From Streptosporangiaceae bacterium (lineage in GTDB: Bacteria > Actinomycetota > Actinomycetes > Streptosporangiales > Streptosporangiaceae), in assembly GCA_025934635.1 (NCBI GenBank), contig JAICWX010000135.1, forward strand, positions 1-21,924: a stretch of 21,924 nucleotides of DNA, given 5' to 3'. The stretch's first letter is position 1; every line of letters starts with the position of its first letter. Made by a program: the position numbers and the translations under genes. Under the pieces are notes generated by a model. The model was not told where the DNA came from, made no database searches, and worked only from the letters and a program-made list of their open reading frames with translations. Positions 7,697 through 14,794 of this stretch are shown here, piece after piece.

Positions 7697-7702
7697 TACG
7701 GT
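7697..7702 (+). promoter_or_regulatory. -10 box of a likely leaderless promoter for the ABC-transporter operon
   Basis: TACGGT matches the actinobacterial TANNNT -10 and ends 7 nt before GTG 7710, so the transcript would begin at the start codon. No ribosome-binding site precedes that GTG, as expected for a leaderless mRNA. There is no clear -35. The same arrangement, with nearly the same bases (TASGGTCA), recurs before the histidine kinase at 9531. Confidence 0.45.
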
Positions 7703-7709
7703 CAGTCGC

Positions 7710-8618
7710 GTGGATGCGATCAGCTGTCAGGGCCTGACCAAGCGGTTCGGGCCGGTGACGGTGGTGAAAGGGCTCGACCTGACGGTCTCGTCCGGTCAGG
7801 TCTATGGTTTTCTCGGCCCGAATGGCGCCGGCAAGACCACGACCATCCGGATGCTGCTGGGCCTGATCGCGCCGTCGGCCGGCCAGATCCGCCTGCTTGG
7901 GCGACGCCTTCCCGACCCCCGGGCCGTGGCGCAGGCCGGCTCGATGATCGAAGAGCCTGCTTTCTACTCGTGGATGACGGGGCGGGGCAACCTCGAAGTG
8001 CTCGGTGCCACCGGGGGTGCCTGCGCTCCCGGCGAGGTCGACCGGCTGCTGAGCCTGGTGGGTCTGGCCGATGTTGCTGACCGGAAGGTCAAGAACTACT
8101 CCCAGGGCATGCGCCAGCGGCTCGGCCTGGCCGCGGCGATGCTCGGCCGGCCGCCGTTGCTGATCATCGATGAGCCGACCAACGGGCTCGACCCGGCTGG
8201 CATCAGGGAAATCCGGGGCCTGCTGCGTGACCTGGCCGCGGAGGGAACGACGGTATTCCTGTCCAGTCACCTGCTGGCCGAGGTCGAGCAGGTATGCGAC
8301 CGGGTAGCGGTGATCGTCGGTGGCCGGCTCGTCGAGGAAGGCACGCCCGCGTCGCTCGGCGCGATCAGGCGGCGGGTCCGGATCGAGGTCCGTGCCGCGG
8401 ACACCGAAGCGGCCGCCCGGCTGCTGGCCCGGTGGCCGGCCAGGCACGTGGACGGGCAGTTTCTCGTAGAGCATGACCGCGGCCGGGACGTGAACGGCGT
8501 GCTGGCCGCCGGCGGGGTGGTCGCCGAGTCGGTGACCGTCGAGCGGCCCCGGCTGGAGGACAGGTTCCTGGAGATCACCGAGGAGGAGGATGCGCGTGCT
8601 GTGGCTGCTGGTCGCTGA
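7710..8618 (+). CDS. ABC transporter ATP-binding protein (ABC-2/DrrA-BcrA type)
   Basis: 302 residues from GTG 7710 (reads MDAISCQGLTKRFG); an in-frame TTG at 7680 would add ten residues unlike the family. Walker A GPNGAGKTT at 36-44, signature SQGMRQR at 131-137, Walker B LLIIDEP at 150-156, and the H-switch in SSHLLAEVEQ near 190. The Q-loop position reads EEPAFYSWM, the form found in bacitracin/lantibiotic-type exporters. The C-terminal 80 residues are the usual accessory domain. It powers the permease encoded next, whose ATG lies 29 nt inside this gene's end (translational coupling). With the downstream kinase and regulator this is a classic four-gene export/sensing module, probably against a peptide or drug; the substrate cannot be read from sequence. 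Confidence 0.93.
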   Translation: MDAISCQGLTKRFGPVTVVKGLDLTVSSGQVYGFLGPNGAGKTTTIRMLLGLIAPSAGQIRLLGRRLPDPRAVAQAGSMIEEPAFYSWMTGRGNLEVLGATGGACAPGEVDRLLSLVGLADVADRKVKNYSQGMRQRLGLAAAMLGRPPLLIIDEPTNGLDPAGIREIRGLLRDLAAEGTTVFLSSHLLAEVEQVCDRVAVIVGGRLVEEGTPASLGAIRRRVRIEVRAADTEAAARLLARWPARHVDGQFLVEHDRGRDVNGVLAAGGVVAESVTVERPRLEDRFLEITEEEDARAVAAGR

Positions 8619-9501
8619 ACTCCGCAAGCTCATCAGGCCGCTGGTCTGGGGAACCGGGCTGGTCATCATCGGTTTCTGTCTGCTCATTACCTGGGGCGGC
8701 GCGAACAATGCCCGCGGCGCGCTCGCGAGTCCCCGGATTCCCGATATCTGCGTGCGGGCCGCGACCGCGCAGTGCAGGCAGGTCGCCGCGCACGCGCACA
8801 CTGCGGCCAGGGCTGCCGCCATCGCGGCAAGCCTGCTCGCGCGGCCCGGCGAGATAGGCCACGTGGCGGCCGGCATGCTCGCCTCAGTGCCGGGCCTGCT
8901 CCTGATCGCCCTGGTCGCTGGCGGGCACTGGGGCGGCGAATGGGGGTCGAAGACCATCAGGCAGCTGCTCACCAGGCAGAGCCGCCGGACCCGGGTGCTC
9001 GCTGCCAAATGGCTGACGATCTGGGCCGCGGGAGTGGCGACCCTGGCGTGCTGCTGGCTGGTCATGGCGGTGGCCGCGCCGCTGATCGCGGCTGCGGCTG
9101 GCCTCCCGGCCGCTCATGCCTCGCTGTGGGCTGGCCTGGGCTCATCGGTATCAGCCGCCGGGCACGCAGTGATCGTGCTCGGGCTGTTCGCCGCCATCGG
9201 GACCGCGGCCGGCGTGATCGCCCGGGGACAGCTCGCCACGACGGCGATCACGGCTGGCTCCATGTTGCTCGCGCTCCTGGTCGCTGGCATCGCGAGCATC
9301 GGGTGGCTGTCCCCGGCGTCATTCGTGCAGGCCTGGATGGGCTTTGACGCTGCGGGCTACCTGCCCACCAACTTCTGGAGCAGGTTCGTCGGCGGCACCC
9401 AGCAGCCCGGCGAGCTCGCCGGGCTGCTGGGCATCGTGCTCACCGCCGCTGCCATGGCAGTCATCGCCCGCTGGCGGTTCTCCGCCGACGTCACCGTGTG
9501 A
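8590..9501 (+). CDS. ABC-2 type transporter permease
   Basis: 303 residues from ATG 8590, preceded by a strong GAGGAGG at about 8580-8587 inside the ATPase gene. It begins MRVLWLLVAELRKLIRPLVW, the usual cytoplasmic helix entering membrane span 1, and has about six hydrophobic segments (near residues 17-37, 95-115, 145-170, 180-205, 215-240, 275-295). A hydrophilic, Ala/His-rich segment at about 45-85 follows span 1 and is probably extracytoplasmic; it includes two Cys (DICVRAATAQC) that could form a disulphide. It is the membrane partner of the preceding ATPase. It ends 29 nt before the histidine kinase. Confidence 0.88.
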   Translation: MRVLWLLVAELRKLIRPLVWGTGLVIIGFCLLITWGGANNARGALASPRIPDICVRAATAQCRQVAAHAHTAARAAAIAASLLARPGEIGHVAAGMLASVPGLLLIALVAGGHWGGEWGSKTIRQLLTRQSRRTRVLAAKWLTIWAAGVATLACCWLVMAVAAPLIAAAAGLPAAHASLWAGLGSSVSAAGHAVIVLGLFAAIGTAAGVIARGQLATTAITAGSMLLALLVAGIASIGWLSPASFVQAWMGFDAAGYLPTNFWSRFVGGTQQPGELAGLLGIVLTAAAMAVIARWRFSADVTV

Positions 9502-9518
9502 CCGCCCGAATGCCGACG

Positions 9519-9524
9519 TAGGGT
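9519..9524 (+). promoter_or_regulatory. -10 box of a likely leaderless promoter for the histidine kinase gene
   Basis: TAGGGT ends 6 nt before GTG 9531 and no ribosome site is present. The stretch from the -10 to the start codon resembles that before the ABC ATPase gene (TACGGTCAGTCGCGTG against TAGGGTCAAGTCGTG), which suggests a second, internal promoter of the same design within the module. Confidence 0.45.
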
Positions 9525-9530
9525 CAAGTC

Positions 9531-10661
9531 GTGTGGAGAGCCTGGCCGCCGCGGCGGCTGCGCGCCGAGACCGCCGACCGGCTGCTGGCGACGGTACTGC
9601 TGATCTGGGCGCTATTCGATGTGCCCTGGTGGTGGCGGCCGCCCGGGCACGGCGGTTCCGCACCGGTCATCCTGGGTGTCATCGCGCTGGCCGCTGTGCA
9701 GTCGGTGCCGGTTTTGTGGCGGCGGCGGCAACCGGCCGCAGTGCTGGCCCTGGCGGGCGCGGCTCTGGCGGCCAAGTACACGGCAAGCCTGAACCTATGG
9801 TCGGCCGGCGCCGCGGTTCTCGCTGCCGCCTACGGCCTGGGGGCCTACGGAAGCAGTCCTGTGCGCCGGGCCGGCCGGGCACTGGCAGCATGCGCGCTGC
9901 TCGCGGTTGTGATCGCGTTGCCGGCTGACAACAACAGCCACGATCCGGCCGTCGCCTGCGCCCTGCTAGCCATCGCGCTGGGCATGGGCGAAGTCACCGG
10001 CGCGCACCGTGATACGGCCGCGGCCGCTGCCCGGCACGCGCAGGATATGGAACGGGCCAGCCTGGCCCGGGAGTTGCATGACGTGGTAGCTCACCAGCTC
10101 AGCGCCATCGCCATCCAGGCCGGGGCAGCCCGGCTGGCAGCTGCCGGTGACCCGCGGGCGGCGACCGCGATAGCGGTGATCGAGCGGCAGGCCCGCGACG
10201 GCCTGACCGAACTCAACCAGCTGGTCCGCGGACTGCGACCGACTGGTGATACGGGCCCGGACATGTCGCCGCAGCCGCGACTCGGTGACATCCCCCGCCT
10301 GATCGAGCGGGCCGGGGAATCGGGACTGCGCGCTGAGTTGCGCGTGACCGGTGAGCCCTGCGCGTTGCCGGCTGCTGTCGAGCTTGCCGGCTACCGGGTG
10401 GTGCAGGAAAGCCTGACCAATGCGATCCGGTATGCAGCGGGTGCCGCGGCCACGGTCCGGCTGGCCTACCGCGACGGCGGGATCATGGTCGAGGTCACGG
10501 ACAACGGGCCTGGTACGGCGGACGGCACCCCGATTTACGGCGGCGGCGTCGGACTGGCCGGGCTCAGGGAACGAGCCCGCCTGCTCGGCGGTCAGCTTGA
10601 GGCCGGGAGCGCGGCCGAGCGGGGTTTCGTGGTGCGCGCGTTCCTGCCGGGGCCACCGTGA
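9531..10661 (+). CDS. NarL/DesK-type sensor histidine kinase
   Basis: 376 residues from GTG 9531. The N-terminal half (about 15-155) is hydrophobic with 4-5 membrane spans and almost no extracytoplasmic loop, typical of intramembrane-sensing kinases. The dimerisation/phosphoacceptor motif ARELHDVVAHQLSAI places His183, the HisKA_3 type. The ATPase domain follows with N-box ESLTNAIRY and G-box TDNGPGTAD, then GVGLAGLRERARLLGG. It phosphorylates the response regulator encoded next, whose GTG overlaps this stop (GTGA, 4 nt). With the upstream transporter it probably senses cell-envelope or drug stress through the membrane; that is inferred from the arrangement. Confidence 0.93.
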   Translation: MWRAWPPRRLRAETADRLLATVLLIWALFDVPWWWRPPGHGGSAPVILGVIALAAVQSVPVLWRRRQPAAVLALAGAALAAKYTASLNLWSAGAAVLAAAYGLGAYGSSPVRRAGRALAACALLAVVIALPADNNSHDPAVACALLAIALGMGEVTGAHRDTAAAAARHAQDMERASLARELHDVVAHQLSAIAIQAGAARLAAAGDPRAATAIAVIERQARDGLTELNQLVRGLRPTGDTGPDMSPQPRLGDIPRLIERAGESGLRAELRVTGEPCALPAAVELAGYRVVQESLTNAIRYAAGAAATVRLAYRDGGIMVEVTDNGPGTADGTPIYGGGVGLAGLRERARLLGGQLEAGSAAERGFVVRAFLPGPP

Positions 10662-11329
10662 CCATCCGCATCCTGGTGGTCGACGACCAGCCGGTGATCC
10701 GGGCAGGCGTGGCCATGATGATCGGCACGCAGCCGGACCTCGAAGTGGTCGGCGAGGCGCCCGACGGGCTGGCGGCAGTCGCTAAGGCAGCCGAGCTCAG
10801 GCCCGATGTCGTGGTGATGGACGTGCGCATGCCCCGGCTCAACGGAATCGAGGCCACCAGGAAGGTGGCCGCACTGACGCCGAAGCCGCCGCGGGTCGTG
10901 CTGCTCACGACCTTCGACCTGGACGAGTACGTCTTCGACGGCCTGCTTGCCGGTGCCAGCGGATTCCTGCTGAAACAGGCGCTACCTGAAGAGATCTTGC
11001 TCGCGGTACGGGCTGCGGCCGCTGGTGATGCCCTGGTCTCCTCCGGGCCGATGCGGCGGCTCGTCGAGCATTTCGTCCGTAGCCAGCCACGTCAATCAGC
11101 TGACCTGGATCGGCTCACCGACCGGGAACGCGAGGTGTTCGTCCTGATGATCCGCGGGCTGTCCAACGCCGCGATCGCCCGCAGCCTGGTGATCGGCGAG
11201 ACGACAGCCAAGACCCACGTCACCCGGATCCTGACCAAGCTCCAGCTACGCGATCGCGCGCACGCTGTGATCTACGGGTATGAGACGGGGCTTGTCCGGC
11301 CCGGCGAGGGCGGTCCGCCCGGGAGCTAG
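10658..11329 (+). CDS. LuxR/NarL-family response regulator
   Basis: 223 residues from GTG 10658. The receiver domain has the acidic pair DD at 9-10 and the phosphoacceptor Asp55 in VVVMDVRMPRLNG, with a late Lys in GFLLKQALPEE. The C-terminal GerE-type helix-turn-helix is LTDREREVFVLMIRGLSNAA followed by ETTAKTHVTRILTKLQLRDR. It is the partner of the preceding kinase and probably controls the ABC operon, whose promoter lies at 7697. It is the last gene of the module; an apbE fragment on the other strand begins within 10 nt of its stop. Confidence 0.94.
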   Translation: MTIRILVVDDQPVIRAGVAMMIGTQPDLEVVGEAPDGLAAVAKAAELRPDVVVMDVRMPRLNGIEATRKVAALTPKPPRVVLLTTFDLDEYVFDGLLAGASGFLLKQALPEEILLAVRAAAAGDALVSSGPMRRLVEHFVRSQPRQSADLDRLTDREREVFVLMIRGLSNAAIARSLVIGETTAKTHVTRILTKLQLRDRAHAVIYGYETGLVRPGEGGPPGS

Positions 11330-11335
11330 CCGTCG

Positions 11336-11583
11336 GCCAGTCGGGCCGGCCGGCGGGTCCTGCGGTGGCCCGGTCACGTCCTGTACCCGGATCTGCCAGC
11401 CCAGCTCCGGGGCGGGACCTGCCACCGCGATGTCCCCGCCCAGGCTGACCAGCACCCCGCAGCTAAGCCGTGAGCCGATCCTGTCCGCGGCTCGGTCAGC
11501 GGCCCACGCCTTGACGGCCGCCCGAGGTCTAGCTGAATCCCGGCCGGCATGGTCAGCAGCCGTCGCTCGAGATGAACCTCGCG
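11336..11583 (-). pseudogene. apbE: apbE (FAD:protein FMN transferase) fragment
   Basis: Reading the minus strand, one frame gives REVHLERRLLTMPAGIQLDLG; near 11520 one base is missing and the next frame continues AAVKAWAADRAADRIGS, then GVLVSLGGDIAVAGPAP and GWQIRVQDV. Together they match the central part of ApbE, which attaches FMN to Thr of target flavoproteins (LDLGxxxKxxAxD and the SLGGDI motif are diagnostic). Only about 85 of the usual 250-300 residues are present: the 5' half is gone at the kinase gene's stop and the 3' end is gone where the LuxR-type regulator ends. In actinomycetes apbE often sits with FMN-binding and ferric-reductase-like genes next to an OmpR-type two-component pair, so this is probably what remains of the target operon of the adjacent system. 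Confidence 0.8.
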
Positions 11584-11596
11584 CCGTGGTTGTGCA

Positions 11597-12898
11597 TTAG
11601 GTGTACTTCCGCATCTGCGCCGTGCGGATCCGGGGAAACTTAACGGGACTCTCTGGCCCTGTTGAAGGCTGTGAATGGCGCCACGACACCGACAGCAGTG
11701 CGCCGCCCAGCGGCGAGTCGCCGACGTGCCAGCGTCCGCCGGTCGAGCGGACAATCGCATCGCCGATGGCCAGCCCCAGGCCGGCGCCCGAACCCTGCTC
11801 GGTGGCGCGGTGAAACCGGTCGAACAGGCGCAGCCGGTCCGCCTCGGGAATGCCAGGACCGCTGTCCTCGACGATCAGGCTGACGCGGCTGCCGTGGGCG
11901 CGGACCTGGATCCGGACCTGCCCGGCCGGGCTCGCGTGGCGGCACGCGTTGTCGACCAGCACGCCCGCCAGCCGGTCGATCCACTCCGGTGGCGCGCTGA
12001 TAAGAACCGGACCGTCGGCTGTCTCGGCGGTAACGGCCGGGCCGACCGCGCGGAACCGGTCCGCGCAGGCCTGTGCCAGGGTGGCAAGGTCAACCGGTTC
12101 ATCACCGGGTGGCGGCGGCCTGGAGTCGGACCTGGCGAGCCACAGCATGTCGTCCACCAGCTGCCGCAGCCGCTCGCTCTCCCCTTGGATACGGGTCAGC
12201 GCGTCGCGGTACCTGGCCGGATCTCGTGAGGTACTGAGGGCCACGTCGGCTTCCGCCCTGATCACGCTGAGCGGAGTACGCAGCTCATGCGAGGCATCCG
12301 CGGTGAACTCCACCTGACGGCGCCGTGACTGCTCCACCGGGGCCAGCGCCCGCAGGCCCACTGTCAGCGAGCCGAGGAACATTGCCAGCAGCAAGAATGG
12401 CCCGGCGATGATCTCGGCGTTCGCCAGCAGGTGCCCGGTATGCGCGTCGCCCGCCCGGCTCTTGCCGGCGATCAGCCAGCCGGTGCCATCCGGCGTTGCG
12501 CGCAGCCGGAATGCACCCGCCGAGGCCAGGTCCGCGGTGACCGAGAACGTTCCGCGGGACGGGTACCGGCCAGAAAGGGATGCCGGCAATGCGGGAGCAC
12601 CCGGGGTGTGGGTAGTGATAACGCCGCGGCCGTTCGCCAGCCACAGGAAGACGGACGCGGCGTCGCCGTCGTAATCACCGCCGTCCGCTCGCCGGGAAGC
12701 GCCGGTCCTGCTCGCTGGCTGGCCGAGTATGGCCGGGTCATTGCGGGCAGTCGACAGGCGCGCGGCCAGCAGGTCGTCGTTCTGCCTGGTCAGGTGCGCT
12801 GACACCGTTATGTTGAGCACGATGACCGTGGCGATGCACACGGCCGCGACCGCTGCTGTGGCGACCGCGGCTACCTTTACCGCGGGGCTAACCCTCAT
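11597..12898 (-). CDS. OmpR-type (EnvZ-like) sensor histidine kinase
   Basis: 433 residues from ATG 12898, which overlaps the regulator's stop as ATGA; upstream in-frame codons reach into the regulator and are rejected. Span 1 at about 8-30, an extracytoplasmic sensor region to about 160 (acidic DGGDYDGDA and a beta-rich stretch), span 2 at about 163-183. Only a few residues separate span 2 from the phosphoacceptor motif FTADASHELRTPLS (His204), so a normal HAMP linker is largely absent. The ATPase domain has N-box LVDNACRHA, G1 DSGPGIP, F-box DRFHRA and G2 GSGAGLGLAI. The C-terminal ~30 residues after LLSVSWRHSQ are of low complexity and may be tail sequence gained when the downstream apbE region was lost. 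It partners the upstream regulator. Confidence 0.92.
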   Translation of the reverse strand: MRVSPAVKVAAVATAAVAAVCIATVIVLNITVSAHLTRQNDDLLAARLSTARNDPAILGQPASRTGASRRADGGDYDGDAASVFLWLANGRGVITTHTPGAPALPASLSGRYPSRGTFSVTADLASAGAFRLRATPDGTGWLIAGKSRAGDAHTGHLLANAEIIAGPFLLLAMFLGSLTVGLRALAPVEQSRRRQVEFTADASHELRTPLSVIRAEADVALSTSRDPARYRDALTRIQGESERLRQLVDDMLWLARSDSRPPPPGDEPVDLATLAQACADRFRAVGPAVTAETADGPVLISAPPEWIDRLAGVLVDNACRHASPAGQVRIQVRAHGSRVSLIVEDSGPGIPEADRLRLFDRFHRATEQGSGAGLGLAIGDAIVRSTGGRWHVGDSPLGGALLSVSWRHSQPSTGPESPVKFPRIRTAQMRKYT

Positions 12899-13563
12899 GC
12901 CTGAGTGATCCGGTAGCCGACGCCGCGCACGGTCACTATGCGCACCCCAGCCCCCGTGAGCTTGGATCGCAGCCTCGCCAGGTGGACGTCGATGGTGTTC
13001 GACCCGAACGCGTCGGCCTCGTTGTCCCATACATGCTGGGCGATCGAGCGGCGGTCAGCGATACCGGGGGACCGCCGCATGAGAATCTCCAGAATGCCGA
13101 GCTCGGTGCCGGTGAGAGCGGGCCGGTGGCCACGGATCAGCACGTCACGCGCCGCCGGGTCGAACTCGAGTTCCCCGATTGTCAGCCGGGGTGACTGGCT
13201 GACCACGGGCCTGCGCTGCAGTGCCCGGAGCCGGGCCAGCAGCTCGCCGAAGTCGAACGGCTTGACCAGGTAATCGTCCGCGCCCGCGTCCAGGCCGGCG
13301 ATCCGGTCCGCCGGGGTGTCACGGGCCGTCAGCATCAGCACCGGCACTGGCGTGCCGCCGCGGCGAAGCCGCCGGATCAGCTCAAGGCCGGAAAGCCCGG
13401 GCATGCGCCAGTCGACCACCGCGACCTCGTATTGGCAGAGCCGCAGGTATGCCGCTGCGGTCTCGCCGTCAGGCACGCTATCCACGACGTAGCCCTGTTC
13501 CCCGAGCCCCCGTGCCAGTACCTCGGCCAGGCGTTCGTCGTCTTCCGCGACCAGCACCCTCAC
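12895..13563 (-). CDS. OmpR-family response regulator
   Basis: 222 residues from GTG 13563 (MRVLVAEDDERLAEVLA). The receiver has acidic residues E7, D8 and D9, phosphoacceptor Asp51 in VAVVDWRMPGLSG, Thr in MLTARDT and Lys in YLVKPFDFGELLARL. The C-terminal winged helix (about 125-220) shows LTGTELGILEILMR, NTIDVHLARLRSKL and VRGVGYRI, the usual OmpR/PhoB DNA-binding signature. It is the first gene of a two-gene operon with the histidine kinase. There is no strong ribosome site (only GAAAG) before the GTG. Its likely targets, an ApbE-linked flavoprotein system, survive here only as a fragment. Confidence 0.94.
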   Translation of the reverse strand: MRVLVAEDDERLAEVLARGLGEQGYVVDSVPDGETAAAYLRLCQYEVAVVDWRMPGLSGLELIRRLRRGGTPVPVLMLTARDTPADRIAGLDAGADDYLVKPFDFGELLARLRALQRRPVVSQSPRLTIGELEFDPAARDVLIRGHRPALTGTELGILEILMRRSPGIADRRSIAQHVWDNEADAFGSNTIDVHLARLRSKLTGAGVRIVTVRGVGYRITQA

Positions 13564-13694
13564 AGCTTTCGGACTTGCCTGGCTGGCGCTAGCTCGTACG
13601 GCGCCCCTAGCCCGTGTGGCAAGGAATTTAGCCGCGCGTTTCGACGCGACCCTGCTCGTAGCACTCGTTCATCCTCTCGAGCTAACTCCAATGC

Positions 13695-13707
13695 GTAGAC
13701 GGTCTAC
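13695..13707. promoter_or_regulatory. 13-bp perfect palindrome, candidate operator
   Basis: GTAGAC-G-GTCTAC is perfectly symmetrical around G13701. It lies 132 bp upstream of the OmpR-type regulator gene and about 290 bp upstream of the methyltransferase gene, in non-coding DNA. A dimeric regulator site is the simplest reading; OmpR-type regulators usually prefer direct repeats, so the binder may be another protein. Confidence 0.35.
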
Positions 13708-13788
13708 CAGCTCAACGTGAAGAAAACATGACGCAGCCCGTGTTAATAAGCAGCAGTGACTACCGTCCAACCTGAGAATGGACAAGGA

Positions 13789-13957
13789 ATGCCGAAATTC
13801 ATCTCGCTGTGGCGGCGTTGCTCGCGGGTGCGTTCTCCGCGCCGCGGATCCCCCTGCGGCCGCGCCGCGGATCGTCCGGTGGGCGCCCCGGCCTGACGGC
13901 CATCAGGTGCTGCCCGACACATTCCGAAAATTCTTATCCACCGCAAATTATCCCTAA
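13789..13957 (+). pseudogene. Possible remnant of an exported-protein gene
   Basis: ATG 13789 encodes MPKFISL; one base later in frame the DNA reads VAALLAGAFSA, so with a single inserted base the two would form a signal peptide with an AxA-like end. A third frame then continues AADPPAAAPRIVRWAPRPDG and HQVLPDTFRKFL to TAA 13955-13957. Each piece looks protein-like, but two frameshifts are needed and GC-rich DNA gives such impressions easily. No family is assigned. Confidence 0.2.
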
Positions 13958-13980
13958 TATGAAAGGCGTCGATATATCGA
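13955..13980 (+). promoter_or_regulatory. Putative promoter -10 and 12-bp palindrome before the methyltransferase gene
   Basis: TAATAT at 13955-13960 is a good -10 in an AT-rich stretch; no clear -35 is seen. The expected transcription start (about 13967) is followed directly by the perfect palindrome TCGATATATCGA at 13969-13980, which ends just before the AAGGAGG ribosome site. Its position just downstream of the start point is typical of a repressor operator, or it could form a short hairpin in the leader. Confidence 0.4.
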
Positions 13981-13993
13981 GAAGGAGGCGGCA

Positions 13994-14794
13994 GTGGGCG
14001 GAGCCGGGCCTAGGCAGCGGGAACCTGACGGCGCGAACATCGCTCGCATCTACGACTACCTGCTCGGCGGATCGCACAACTTCCCCGCTGACCGGGCCGC
14101 AGCCGGGGAATTCTGCGCCCGGTGGCCGGACGGGCCGGCCACCCTGCAGGCCAACCGCGCGTTCCTGGCCCGGGCGGTCCGCTACCTGGCCGGGGAAGCT
14201 GGCATCCGGCAGTTCCTCGATGTCGGCTCCGGCATCCCGACCATGGGCAACGTTCATGAGATCGCCCAGGACGTCGCGCCCGGCGCCCGCATCGCCTACG
14301 TCGATTGTGCCGAGGTCGCCGTGCAGGAGAGCCGTGCGATCCTGGCCGGCAACCAGGACGCCATAGCGATCCAGGCGGATCTGCGCGCGCCGCGCGAAAT
14401 CCTGGAGCATCCGGCCATCAACGCCCTGCTGGACCTTTCCCGGCCGGTCGCGCTGCTGCTCGTGGCGGTGCTGCACTTCTTCCCCGACGAGGAAGACCCG
14501 GCCAGCCTGGTTGCCGTGCTCCGCGATGCGCTCGCACCCGGCAGCTACCTGGTGATCAGCCACGCCACCACCGACGCCCAGCCGGGGAACGTCGCGGACG
14601 CGATGGACCACTACGACCAGACCGCCGCTCCGTTCCGGCCCCGTGGCTATGAGGATGTGCTGCGGTTCTTCGGCAGCTACGACCTGATCGAGCCCGGCCT
14701 GGTTCACGTCCCCCGGTGGCGGCCCGATACCCTCCAGGACGCCGCCCAGGCCGAGCAGACCGCCGCCTACGGCGGAGTAGGACGCCATCGGTGA
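13994..14794 (+). CDS. SAM-dependent methyltransferase, SAV2177/DUF574 family
   Basis: 266 residues from GTG 13994, with AAGGAGG at 13982-13988 and 5-nt spacing. Family hallmarks are complete: N-terminal ARIYDYLLGGSHNF (17-30), the SAM-binding loop FLDVGSGIPTMGNVHE (75-89), the acidic strand VDCAEVAVQESRA, LLVAVLHFFPDEEDP, and the C-terminal PRGYEDVLRFFGSYDLIEPG and AYGGVGR. Families of this type occur in many copies in Streptomyces and relatives; their substrates are mostly unknown. The stop overlaps the start of the next gene (GTGA), so the acetyltransferase is translated in tandem and the two may modify the same compound. Length is normal. Confidence 0.93.
   Translation: MGGAGPRQREPDGANIARIYDYLLGGSHNFPADRAAAGEFCARWPDGPATLQANRAFLARAVRYLAGEAGIRQFLDVGSGIPTMGNVHEIAQDVAPGARIAYVDCAEVAVQESRAILAGNQDAIAIQADLRAPREILEHPAINALLDLSRPVALLLVAVLHFFPDEEDPASLVAVLRDALAPGSYLVISHATTDAQPGNVADAMDHYDQTAAPFRPRGYEDVLRFFGSYDLIEPGLVHVPRWRPDTLQDAAQAEQTAAYGGVGRHR

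Larger units (their letters stand above)
13564..13993 (+). other. Intergenic region between divergent regulator and methyltransferase genes
   Basis: This 430-bp stretch holds no intact gene that I can support. It contains AT-richer blocks at about 13715-13760 and 13921-13981, a 13-bp palindrome at 13695, a possible decayed exported-protein ORF at 13789-13957, and a promoter-like segment with a second palindrome before the methyltransferase gene. It must hold the promoters of both divergent units. No transposase or tRNA-like sequence was seen. Confidence 0.6.

Noticed and set aside
5847..9065. A 1072-codon open frame on the minus strand
   Set aside because: It lies antisense to the cytochrome b and ABC genes, is Arg/Gly/Gln/His-rich with no domain, and is the usual consequence of high third-position GC.
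11280..11600. Plus-strand 106-codon frame after the LuxR-type regulator
   Set aside because: It is antisense to the recognisable apbE fragment and has no protein-like features of its own.
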